The position numbers and the translations under genes were made by a program. A stretch of DNA of 8,693 bases, from the NCBI GenBank assembly GCA_900546415.1, contig URCY01000067.1:1-8693 (forward strand), written 5' to 3'. How positions within the stretch are numbered: position 1 is the stretch's first letter; the number at the start of each line of letters is the position of its first letter. The DNA comes from an uncultured Eubacteriales bacterium. Its GTDB lineage: Bacteria > Bacillota > Clostridia > Oscillospirales > Oscillospiraceae. The notes under the pieces are model-generated. The model was not told the DNA's origin and did no database searches. It was given only the letters and a program-made list of their open reading frames with translations. Of this stretch, positions 1 through 6,370 are shown in pieces.

Positions 1-108
1 TTATCGGTTTGAAAATCTTGAAATACGTAAAGGATTCCTGCAATTTCCAAACCTCGATCTGGAACAAAATCCCTCGCTGACCGCTCTTGCGATTGAATCA
101 GAGCTCCA
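1..108. repeat. Dispersed repeat copies, tail-to-tail, downstream of aspS
   Basis: This gap after the aspS stop holds no gene. Positions 1-26 are identical to 8661-8686 and the match resumes at 29-32, so this is the tail of the plus-oriented repeat also found at the right end. Read on the minus strand, about 107 down to 43 resembles the same repeat more loosely: it shares TCAATCG, TCAGCG, a TTTTGT-type stretch and GGTTTGGAAAT in the same order. The two copies therefore meet tail to tail, and 6-16 can pair with 43-53 (10 of 11 bases). The minus copy is read in the same direction as aspS. I see no conventional terminator with a U-tract for aspS here, so the repeat may form the 3' end of that transcript (inference). 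Confidence 0.7.
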
Positions 109-1890
109 TTATTTTTCAAGCTCACCGACAAGCGCGATGTGCACCTCGTCGAGCTGCTTCTGATCGACGGTGGACGGAGCGCCCATCATCAGATCCTGCG
201 CATTTTTGTTCATCGGGAAGGGAATGACCTCGCGGATGGAATCCTCACCGGCCAGCAGCATGACCATACGGTCGACGCCAGGGGCGATACCGGCATGGGG
301 GGGCGCACCATAGCAGAACGCGTTGTACATGGCCGGGAACTTGGCCTTGACATCGTCCTCGCCGAGGCGCACCAGCTCGAAGGCCTTGATCATGATCTCG
401 GGATCGTGATTCCGAACCGCACCGGAGGAAAGCTCCACGCCGTTGCAGACGAGGTCATACTGATAGGCGTTGATGCTCAGCGGGTCGACCTCGCCGCGCT
501 CGGCCTTTTCCAGAATTTCCAGACCGCCGTTCGGCATGGAGAACGGATTGTGGCAGAACTCCAGCTCGCCGCTTTCCTCGCCGATCTCATACATCGGGAA
601 GTCGACGATCCAGCAGAATTCATAGCGCTCCTTGTCCATATGGCCGGGGACGGCTGCGCCGAGCAGCTTGCGCAGGACGCCTGCACACTTCTGCGCGGCG
701 GTCTTCTTGCCCGCGGCGACGCCGACGAGGCAGCCGGGCTTCAGCCCCAGTGCGGAGACAACGGCGTCCTTGCGGTCGGCAAGGAACTTGGCGATGCCGC
801 CGGAGAGCTCGCCGTCTGCGCCGAGCTTGAACCACATCGGCTTGGTGCCGGAGATGACCTCCGTCTCGGCGACGAGCTTATCGACGGCCTTTCTGGCCAG
901 CTCGCAGTTGTCGACGACGATGGCCTTGACGGCGTTGCCCTCTGCGAACGGGGCAAAGTCGATGCCCTTGACCAGCTCGGTCATGTCCTGCACCTCAAGA
1001 TCGATGCGCAGATCGGGCTTGTCCGAGCCGTAGCGCTCCATGGCCTCGGCATAGGGGATGCGGCGGAACGGGGCGGAGGAGGCAACGTCATATTTGCCGT
1101 ATTTGGCAAAGATCGGCGGCAGCACATCCTCGAGCACGGCGAACACGTCGTCCTGCGTGGCAAAGGCCATTTCCATATCGAGCTGGTAGAACTCGCCGGG
1201 GCTGCGGTCGCCACGGGCGTCCTCGTCGCGGAAGCAGGGCGCGATCTGGAAATAGCGGTCAAAGCCGGAGGTCATCAGAAGCTGCTTGAACTGCTGCGGC
1301 GCCTGCGGCAGGGCATAGAATTTGCCGGGGTGCTTTCTCGCGGGAACCAGATAGTCGCGCGCGCCCTCGGGCGAGGAGACGGTCAGAATCGGCGTCGTGA
1401 TCTCGAGGAAATCATGCTCGGTCATGGCGCGGCGCAGAGCCGACACGACGTTGCAGCGCAGAACGATGTTCTTCTTGACCTCGGGATTGCGCAGATCGAG
1501 ATAGCGGTATTTCAGGCGGATGGCCTCGTCGGCCTCGCGGCTGCGGTTGATCTCGAAGGGCAGCTCGTTATAGCGGCAGCGGCCGAGCACCTCGATCTTC
1601 TCCGGGACGACCTCGATCTCGCCGGTGGGCTGCTTCGGGTTCTTGCTGGCGCGCTCGCGCACAACGCCGGTGACGGAGATCGTGGATTCCTTGTTCAGCG
1701 CCTTGACGGACTGGATCATCTCCTCGGTCTCGAGCACGACCTGCGTCGTGCCGTAAAAATCGCGGAGCACGACGAAGGCGAGGCTGCTGCCGACAACGCG
1801 GAGGTTTTCCATCCAGCCGGCCAGCGTGACGGTTTTGCCCGCGTCGTTGAGCCGGAGCGCGCCGCAGGTATGAGTTCTTGACTGTGTCAT
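109..1890 (-). CDS. aspS: Aspartyl-tRNA synthetase (class II, bacterial type)
   Basis: This cytosolic enzyme charges tRNA-Asp with aspartate, using ATP. The 593-aa length is normal for bacterial AspRS. In order it has an N-terminal OB-fold anticodon domain (about 1-105), the class II core with LKYRYLDLR (126-134), ETTP-type motif 1 region (ITTPILT, 164-170), motif 2 FRDEDARGDR (220-229), the bacterial GAD insertion (about 300-415), and motif 3 GIAPGVDRMVMLL (534-546). The ATG follows AAGGGG at 7 nt. It is the last gene of the dapA-dapB-hisS-aspS operon, 45 bp after hisS, with a hairpin in the gap. The motif 2 loop reads SPGEFYQLD rather than the QPEFTQID of E. coli, and the anticodon loop (ENLRVVGSS, 28-36) differs from common bacterial forms. 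Whether it charges only tRNA-Asp or also tRNA-Asn cannot be settled here. Confidence 0.97.
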   Translation of the reverse strand: MTQSRTHTCGALRLNDAGKTVTLAGWMENLRVVGSSLAFVVLRDFYGTTQVVLETEEMIQSVKALNKESTISVTGVVRERASKNPKQPTGEIEVVPEKIEVLGRCRYNELPFEINRSREADEAIRLKYRYLDLRNPEVKKNIVLRCNVVSALRRAMTEHDFLEITTPILTVSSPEGARDYLVPARKHPGKFYALPQAPQQFKQLLMTSGFDRYFQIAPCFRDEDARGDRSPGEFYQLDMEMAFATQDDVFAVLEDVLPPIFAKYGKYDVASSAPFRRIPYAEAMERYGSDKPDLRIDLEVQDMTELVKGIDFAPFAEGNAVKAIVVDNCELARKAVDKLVAETEVISGTKPMWFKLGADGELSGGIAKFLADRKDAVVSALGLKPGCLVGVAAGKKTAAQKCAGVLRKLLGAAVPGHMDKERYEFCWIVDFPMYEIGEESGELEFCHNPFSMPNGGLEILEKAERGEVDPLSINAYQYDLVCNGVELSSGAVRNHDPEIMIKAFELVRLGEDDVKAKFPAMYNAFCYGAPPHAGIAPGVDRMVMLLAGEDSIREVIPFPMNKNAQDLMMGAPSTVDQKQLDEVHIALVGELEK

Positions 1891-1908
1891 GTTTTATCCC
1901 CTTTTTCG

Positions 1909-1926
1909 GAGACGCCAAAGCGTCTC
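1909..1926 (-). other. Intergenic hairpin between hisS and aspS
   Basis: A perfect 7-bp inverted repeat, GAGACGC / GCGTCTC, with a 4-nt loop lies in the 45-bp hisS-aspS gap, a few bases before the aspS ribosome binding site. On the minus strand it is preceded by a U-rich stretch and followed by an A-rich one, the reverse of an intrinsic terminator, so it should not end transcription in the operon direction. An RNA processing or stabilising role is possible (inference). Confidence 0.6.
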
Positions 1927-1935
1927 GCTAAAAAT

Positions 1936-3294
1936 TTATTTTTCAATGATGACCGAACCGGATGCCAGCGCGGCGATCCCGGCTCGAATGTGCGCAATTG
2001 CGCCGTCGACCGGCAGGCTGACCTGCTCGCCGGTGCGCAGCTCCTTCACGGAGCATTCGCCGCGCGCGATCTCGTCCTCGCCGAGGAAGATCACATAGGG
2101 AATGCCCAGCTTGTCGGCATACTGCATTTTGGCCTTGAACTTCTTCTGCTCGGAATAGAGCTGCGTGCGGATCCCGGCCTGCCGCAGCGCCGTCGCAAGG
2201 CGGACGGCTGCGGACAGATCGTCCGTCATCGGCAGCAGCAGGCAGTCGGCAGGGGCGGTCGGAAGCGCGTCGTTGAGCATTCCCTGCTCGCCGAGGACGT
2301 AGAACAGGCGCGTCAGACCGATGGAGATGCCCACGCCGGGGAGCTTGCGGTCGGTGTAGTAGGCGGCAAGATCGTCGTAGCGGCCGCCGGAGCAGACCGA
2401 GCCGATCTCACGGTGGTCGTCGAGGGTCGTTTCATAGACCGTGCCGGTGTAGTAGTCCAGACCGCGCGCGATCGTCAGGTCAATGGCGAAGTTCTCCTCG
2501 GGCACGCCGAAGGCGCTCAGCTGCGCGGCGACGGCCGTCAGCTCGGCAAGGCCGGTGTCAAAGACCTCGTTTTTGCCGCTCCATGCCTGCAGCGCGTCCA
2601 GAACCTCGGCGTTCGTGCCGCGAATGGCGATGAAGCGCAAGATCTCGTCGGCCAGCTCCTCCGAAACGCCGCAGTCCTCGATCAGGATCACGCGTACCTT
2701 CTCCGCGCCGATCTTGTCGAGCTTGTCGACGGTGCGCATGATGTCGCCGGACTGCCCGCTCAGGCCGAGCAGGGCATAGAAGCCGTTGAGCAGCTTGCGG
2801 TTGTTGACGCGGATGGTGAAGCGCTTGAGGCCGAAGCGGCGGAAAATGGTATAGATGATGGACGGAATCTCGGCCTCGTTGAGAATGTCGAGCTTGCCGT
2901 CGCCGATGATGTCGATGTCGGCCTGATAAAACTCGCGGAAGCGGCCGCGCTGGGCGCGTTCGCCGCGATAGACCTTGCCGATCTGATAGCGCCGGAAGGG
3001 GAAGGACAGCTCGTTGGCGTGCAGCGCGACGTATTTGGCCAGCGGAACGGTCAGGTCAAAGCGCAGCGCAAGATCACTGTCGCCCTTCTGGAAGCGGTAG
3101 ATCTGCTTTTCCGTCTCGCCGCCGCCCTTGGCCAGCAGAATCTCGGAGGATTCCAGCAGCGGGGTGTCGAGCGGCGTGAAGCCGTAGAGCGCATAGGTCT
3201 CGCGCAGGATCTGCATCATGCGCTCGAGCTGCATCTGCGGCGCGGGCAGCAGCTCCATGAAGCCGGATAGGGTTCTGGGTTTGATTGTTTCCAT
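1936..3294 (-). CDS. hisS: Histidyl-tRNA synthetase (class II)
   Basis: This enzyme charges tRNA-His with histidine in the cytosol. The 452-aa protein has the HisRS signatures LDYYTGTVYE (279-288) and CSGGRYDDL (301-309), motif 2 around RYQIGKVYRGERAQRGRFREF (within 102-122), motif 3 GVGISIGLTRL (320-330), and a C-terminal anticodon-binding alpha/beta domain from about 348. The segment at 77-84 is LRFDLTVP, where E. coli-type HisRS has LRPEGT; it resembles the form known from eukaryotic and archaeal HisRS and some bacteria. The full-length motif set argues for a true synthetase rather than the HisZ regulatory paralogue, which lacks an anticodon domain. The start follows AAGGA at 12 nt; that site overlaps the dapB TAA stop, so the two genes are probably translated in concert. 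hisS beside aspS is common in Firmicutes. Confidence 0.96.
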   Translation of the reverse strand: METIKPRTLSGFMELLPAPQMQLERMMQILRETYALYGFTPLDTPLLESSEILLAKGGGETEKQIYRFQKGDSDLALRFDLTVPLAKYVALHANELSFPFRRYQIGKVYRGERAQRGRFREFYQADIDIIGDGKLDILNEAEIPSIIYTIFRRFGLKRFTIRVNNRKLLNGFYALLGLSGQSGDIMRTVDKLDKIGAEKVRVILIEDCGVSEELADEILRFIAIRGTNAEVLDALQAWSGKNEVFDTGLAELTAVAAQLSAFGVPEENFAIDLTIARGLDYYTGTVYETTLDDHREIGSVCSGGRYDDLAAYYTDRKLPGVGISIGLTRLFYVLGEQGMLNDALPTAPADCLLLPMTDDLSAAVRLATALRQAGIRTQLYSEQKKFKAKMQYADKLGIPYVIFLGEDEIARGECSVKELRTGEQVSLPVDGAIAHIRAGIAALASGSVIIEK

Positions 3295-3309
3295 ATTACG
3301 AATTCATCC

Positions 3310-4029
3310 TTATTGTTGATTGAATAGCAGCTCGTCGAGCGTGTACCAGCCGGGCTTGCGCGCGCAGAGCGCTTCGGCGGCGCGGAGCGCGCCGGAGGCG
3401 AAAATGCGGCGGCTGCTGGCGCGGTGCGTCAGCTCAAGCGCCTCGTCCTCGCCGAAGAAATAGACGGTGTGCGTCCCGGCGACCGTGCCGCCGCGCAGCG
3501 AGAACACGCCGATCTCCTCGGGTCTGCGCTTGCCGCAGAGGCCGTCGCGGCCGTGGACGACCGTGGCCTCGTCGTTCGGGTCAAGCTCGTGCAGCAGCAG
3601 CTTGGCCGTGCCGCTGGGGGCGTCGGCTTTCTGATTGTGGTGCGTCTCCACCAGCTCCTTGTCCCAGTCACGCAGGACGGGCGCGTAATCGCGGAGCATA
3701 CGGCGCAGCACGGCCACGCCCGTGGAATAGTTCGCCGTCCAGATCACCGGCTGCTGCCCGGAGAGCGCTTGCAGCATGGCAAGCTCGGCTTCGGAGAAGC
3801 CGGTCGTGCCGCTGACAAGGGGCGTTTTGGTGCGGCGCAGGTAAGACAGCAGCCCCGGCAGGGCGTTCACGCCGGAAAAATCGATGCAGCAGTCTGCCGC
3901 CGGAGCGGTCTCATAGACCTCCGGACAGGTGATGTCGGCGTGGCCGACGACCTCCCAGCCCTTTTCCAGCGCAAGCTCCTCAATGAGCCTGCCCATGCGG
4001 CCGTAGCCGCTCAGAAAGATCCGCATCAT
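3310..4029 (-). CDS. dapB: 4-hydroxy-tetrahydrodipicolinate reductase
   Basis: DapB reduces the DapA product to tetrahydrodipicolinate with NAD(P)H, on the way to diaminopimelate (peptidoglycan) and lysine. The 239-aa protein is of the short type. It shows the nucleotide-binding loop GYGRMGR (8-14), GTTG (74-77), the catalytic segment ETHHNQKADAPSGTA (128-142) with His130, His131 and Lys134 matching E. coli His159, His160 and Lys163, and the C-terminal THRASSR (201-207). Its ATG overlaps the dapA stop as ATGA (4026-4029), so translation is probably coupled. The frame opens with two Met codons; either could start, and the first fits the overlap best. hisS begins 15 bp after its stop. Confidence 0.97.
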   Translation of the reverse strand: MMRIFLSGYGRMGRLIEELALEKGWEVVGHADITCPEVYETAPAADCCIDFSGVNALPGLLSYLRRTKTPLVSGTTGFSEAELAMLQALSGQQPVIWTANYSTGVAVLRRMLRDYAPVLRDWDKELVETHHNQKADAPSGTAKLLLHELDPNDEATVVHGRDGLCGKRRPEEIGVFSLRGGTVAGTHTVYFFGEDEALELTHRASSRRIFASGALRAAEALCARKPGWYTLDELLFNQQ

Positions 4030-4922
4030 GCATCCTCCCGAACCGTCAGCCCGACCTCGCGCATCCGCTGCGCCAGCTCGGCGCGGTGTGCGTCGGTCAT
4101 GGGGTACATCGGCATCCGGAACGCGCCGGCGTGCAGCCCCATCAGGTTCATTGCTTCCTTCACGGGGATCGGATTGACCTCGATGAACAGCGCGTGGATC
4201 AGGTCGAGGCAGCGGAGCTGCTCACGCAGGGCGGCCTCGTGATTTCCGGCCATCCAGTCGGCGACCATTTGATGCACCTCGCGGGGCATGATGTTCGCCC
4301 AGACGGAGATAACGCCCTTCGCGCCGACGGAGAGCAGGGGAACGGTGATGTCGTCGTTGCCGCAGTACATGCAAAAATCGTCGCTGAGATAGCGCGCAAT
4401 GCTCATGGCATAGGCCATGTCGCCGCTGGCCTCCTTGATGCCCATCACGTTTGGATGGGTCGAAAGGCGGCGCACGACCTCGGGCGAGATCTTGCAGCCG
4501 GTGCGCCCGGGGACGTTATAGAGGATGATCGGTGCGGAGGCGGCGTCTGCCGACATCAGAAAATGGCGGTACATGCCCTCTTCGTTGGTCTTGACGTAGT
4601 ACGGGCTGATGCACAGCAGCGCATCGGCGCCCATTTCGGAATACAGCACGCTTTTCTGCATCTGCATCCGACTGGAGTTGGAGCCGCTGCCCGCGATCAC
4701 GGGAACGCGGCCGTGTGCCTGATCGAGCACGGTGCGCAGGGTCTCGGTGTCCTCCTCCAGCGTGGTCGAGGCGGTCTCGCCGGTCGTGCCGAGGGTGAGG
4801 ATCGCGTCCGTGCCGTTTGCAATGTGCCAATCGACGAGTGCCCGCAGGCGGCCGTGGTCGACGGAGCCGTCCTCGTTGAACGGCGTCACAAGCGCGACAA
4901 TCGAGCCGGAAATCTGTTTCAT
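4026..4922 (-). CDS. dapA: 4-hydroxy-tetrahydrodipicolinate synthase
   Basis: DapA condenses pyruvate with aspartate semialdehyde, the committed step to diaminopimelate and lysine. The 298-aa TIM-barrel protein carries GTTGE (45-49) with Thr46/Thr47, YNVPGRTG (135-142) with Tyr135 and Arg140, and the Schiff-base Lys163 in GIKEASGD. These match E. coli Thr44, Thr45, Tyr133, Arg138 and Lys161 at a constant offset of two. Residues aligned with the E. coli lysine-inhibition site His53, His56 and Glu84 are Leu55, Asp58 and Met86, so feedback inhibition by lysine is probably weak or absent (inference). It is the first gene of the operon, with AGGAGG 8 nt before the ATG and its own promoter upstream. 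The roughly 44-nt leader is too short for a lysine riboswitch. Confidence 0.97.
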   Translation of the reverse strand: MKQISGSIVALVTPFNEDGSVDHGRLRALVDWHIANGTDAILTLGTTGETASTTLEEDTETLRTVLDQAHGRVPVIAGSGSNSSRMQMQKSVLYSEMGADALLCISPYYVKTNEEGMYRHFLMSADAASAPIILYNVPGRTGCKISPEVVRRLSTHPNVMGIKEASGDMAYAMSIARYLSDDFCMYCGNDDITVPLLSVGAKGVISVWANIMPREVHQMVADWMAGNHEAALREQLRCLDLIHALFIEVNPIPVKEAMNLMGLHAGAFRMPMYPMTDAHRAELAQRMREVGLTVREDA

Positions 4923-4930
4923 GATAAAAA

Positions 4931-4937
4931 CCTCCTG
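4931..4937 (-). promoter_or_regulatory. Ribosome binding site of dapA
   Basis: On the minus strand this reads CAGGAGG, a full Shine-Dalgarno sequence 8 nt before the dapA ATG. It confirms the start at 4922 and suggests strong translation of the first operon gene. Confidence 0.85.
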
Positions 4938-4972
4938 TTGAGAACCGTGCCCTCTCTTATTTTCCCATAATA

Positions 4973-5001
4973 ATCATACCACGCATGGCCGCAAAATGCA
5001 A
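4973..5001 (-). promoter_or_regulatory. Sigma-A promoter for dapA-dapB-hisS-aspS
   Basis: On the minus strand there is TTGCAT (4996-5001), a 17-bp spacer, and TATGAT (4973-4978) preceded by TGG, an extended -10. Transcription would start near 4966 and give a leader of about 44 nt. No terminator is visible between the upstream C_GCAxxG gene and this promoter, so some read-through from that unit is possible. No T-box or lysine riboswitch fits in the leader. Confidence 0.75.
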
Positions 5002-5019
5002 GCGCGGCGGGGAAAACTG

Positions 5020-5487
5020 TCATATCTTTGCGCGCGCTTCGGGATATGCTTGCAGAAATTCCTCGAGAATTTCTGCGGCATCCGCACAAAGCTCGGCGCA
5101 GGGGCGCTTTTTATAATAGGTATCCGTCCGCGCCTCCGGCACGCCGCCGGGCGTCGTTTGGACTCCGGCCAGAAGCTCGCGGCAGACGATCGAGCCGTTC
5201 CTTGCACGGAATCGCTCGGCAAGCCCCTGAAGCCGGCGGTACAGCTCGGATTTTGCCGCGCGGTCGGCCGTGTCGTCGCTGCCGAGGATCAGACCGGCGG
5301 CGAGGAACATCCCATTGACCGTGCCGCAGACCTCGCGCATCCGCGCCATGCCGCCGCCCAGACCGGACGCCAGCCGCAGCGCCGTCGCGCGGTCAAGCCC
5401 TGTCTCGTCGGAGAAGGCCAGCAGAACGGCCTGCGCACAATTGCAGCCGTTCAGAAAATTCTGTTTTGCAAGCTCAGCCTTCGTCAT
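5020..5487 (-). CDS. C_GCAxxG_C_C family cysteine protein (putative redox)
   Basis: The 155-aa sequence fits the C_GCAxxG_C_C family of small, probably redox-active proteins whose biochemical role is not established. Visible family marks are NCAQAV (16-21), the glycine-rich block GLGGGMARMREVCGTVNG (42-59), VCREL (101-105) and RPCAELC (128-134). Cysteines are at 15, 17, 54, 102, 130 and 134, enough for disulfide or metal chemistry. There is no signal peptide or membrane segment, so it should be cytosolic. The start overlaps the end of the preceding 263-aa gene by 14 nt, with GGAGG 9 nt before the ATG inside that gene, pointing to coupled translation. The last third contains a 25-bp near-perfect palindrome (5052-5076). 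Confidence 0.85.
   Translation of the reverse strand: MTKAELAKQNFLNGCNCAQAVLLAFSDETGLDRATALRLASGLGGGMARMREVCGTVNGMFLAAGLILGSDDTADRAAKSELYRRLQGLAERFRARNGSIVCRELLAGVQTTPGGVPEARTDTYYKKRPCAELCADAAEILEEFLQAYPEARAKI
5052..5076. repeat. 25-bp near-perfect palindrome inside the C_GCAxxG gene
   Basis: Arms GCAGAAATT (5052-5060) and AATTTCTGC (5068-5076) are exact reverse complements, and the 7-nt centre contains CTCGAG, itself a palindrome. It codes for residues AEILEEFLQ near the protein's C-terminus. In RNA it would be a 9-bp or longer stem about 30 nt before the stop codon. There is no U-tract after it on either strand, so it is not an intrinsic terminator. Confidence 0.7.
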
Positions 5488-6265
5488 GGTCAGAAGCCTC
5501 CGGGAACTGTACGCCGTTGAATTTCAGCATATAGCGCATGGGATAGAACCCGCGCAGATAATTCTCCTCGAACCATTCGTAGGTCGCGTCCGGCAGATGC
5601 ATCAACTCCGGCGCGTCGCAGCGGAACAGCTCAAAGGTCTTGCGGTCGCCGCAGAGCAGGGCAGCGATCAGCTCCCGCTGCCCCTCGGCGGCGAGACGGT
5701 CAAGACAGGCGTCGATGATCGTCGTGCAGATCAGCTCGTCGCGGCTTGCGCGCTGCGCCTTCCCCGCGAACCAATAGAGAAAATCGTGCAGCGTGAAGGC
5801 CTTGCGGGTCGTGACGAGGGCGAGCCTTTGGAATTCCTCGTCCGCGCCGCGCTTGCAGACGTCAATCAGATAGACCAGCAGCTTCTCGTCAAGAAAGCAG
5901 CAGTCGAGCAGCACCTCATAGGCACTGCGCGGGCCGTCCGGCTCGTCGATCTGCGGCGGCGTCAGCTCGTCGTCGCCCGTCTCGGCCGGTTCGGACTCGG
6001 ACTGCTCCGCGTCGGCCTGCCCGGCAAGCGTCTGCATCAGCTCCTCCGGGCAAAATGCGTCATAAAGCGCCTGCGGGATATCCGTGCCCTCGAGCGCGGC
6101 GCAGCGGCGCACAAATTCCGGCACGCCCATGGCCGCGATCTGCGTTTGCAGCTCGGCGGCGCGGCGCAGCGGTTCGTTCTCGGTCAGCGCGATGCCCTCC
6201 GGCGCGGCCAGCGCGCCCTCTCCGACGGCCTCGCAGTAACGCAGATAGTAATCGGCAAGTTTCAT
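5474..6265 (-). CDS. Protein of unknown function, two-part with acidic linker
   Basis: I do not recognise this 263-aa protein. It has an N-terminal part (about 1-80) rich in predicted helices, with MKLADYYLRYCEAVGEG at the start. An acidic, proline-containing linker follows (about 82-112; DAEQSESEPAE, DDELTPP, DEPD). The C-terminal part (113-250) is helical and has several cysteines (122, 123, 137, 180, 187, 205, 216) and aromatic motifs such as FLYWFAGKA (162-170) and YEWFEENYLRGFYPMRY (229-245). It has no signal peptide or membrane helix, so it is probably cytosolic. The ATG has GAGGT 8 nt upstream and a promoter at 6301-6329. Its end overlaps the C_GCAxxG gene, so the two probably act in the same process. 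It is a real gene by codon use, ribosome binding site and coupling; the function is open. Confidence 0.85.
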   Translation of the reverse strand: MKLADYYLRYCEAVGEGALAAPEGIALTENEPLRRAAELQTQIAAMGVPEFVRRCAALEGTDIPQALYDAFCPEELMQTLAGQADAEQSESEPAETGDDELTPPQIDEPDGPRSAYEVLLDCCFLDEKLLVYLIDVCKRGADEEFQRLALVTTRKAFTLHDFLYWFAGKAQRASRDELICTTIIDACLDRLAAEGQRELIAALLCGDRKTFELFRCDAPELMHLPDATYEWFEENYLRGFYPMRYMLKFNGVQFPEASDHDEG

Positions 6266-6300
6266 GTCAAAATACCTCGAAAAAAATCAGGATAACTCGT

Positions 6301-6329
6301 ATTATACACGCATTGTGCGTCGATTGCAA
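6301..6329 (-). promoter_or_regulatory. Sigma-A promoter for the unknown / C_GCAxxG unit
   Basis: On the minus strand TTGCAA (6324-6329) and a perfect TATAAT (6301-6306) are separated by 17 bp. Transcription should begin near 6294, giving a leader of about 29 nt. The -35 box lies 2 bp from the -35 box of the divergent degV promoter. Confidence 0.75.
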
Positions 6330-6331
6330 GC

Positions 6332-6359
6332 TTGACAATATGCAAAGAAATGGTATAAT
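6332..6359 (+). promoter_or_regulatory. Strong sigma-A promoter for degV
   Basis: A consensus TTGACA (6332-6337) and consensus TATAAT (6354-6359) are 16 bp apart, with TGG before the -10 giving an extended -10. Expected start is near 6366, so the degV leader is about 52 nt. This is the best promoter in the window. Confidence 0.88.
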
Positions 6360-6370
6360 GATATTCAGGG

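Noticed and set aside
139..1881. 580-aa plus-strand open frame opposite aspS
   Set aside because: It is exactly in phase with aspS codons and exists because TTA, CTA and TCA are avoided. It has no ribosome binding site or recognisable domains, while aspS is certain.
1990..3270. 426-aa plus-strand open frame opposite hisS
   Set aside because: Same in-phase codon effect; the sense strand holds all HisRS motifs.
3424..4970. Long plus-strand open frames opposite dapB and dapA
   Set aside because: In-phase mirror frames of certain genes, with low-complexity composition and no start signals.
4923..5019. Lysine riboswitch or T-box before dapA
   Set aside because: Only about 44 nt lie between the predicted start and the ATG, with no T-box sequence, no anti-terminator and no terminator.
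5270..6295. 341-aa plus-strand open frame opposite the unknown 263-aa gene
   Set aside because: This needed care because the sense gene is not recognised. The minus gene has a promoter, a ribosome binding site and coupling to the next gene; the plus frame has none and is in phase with the sense codons.
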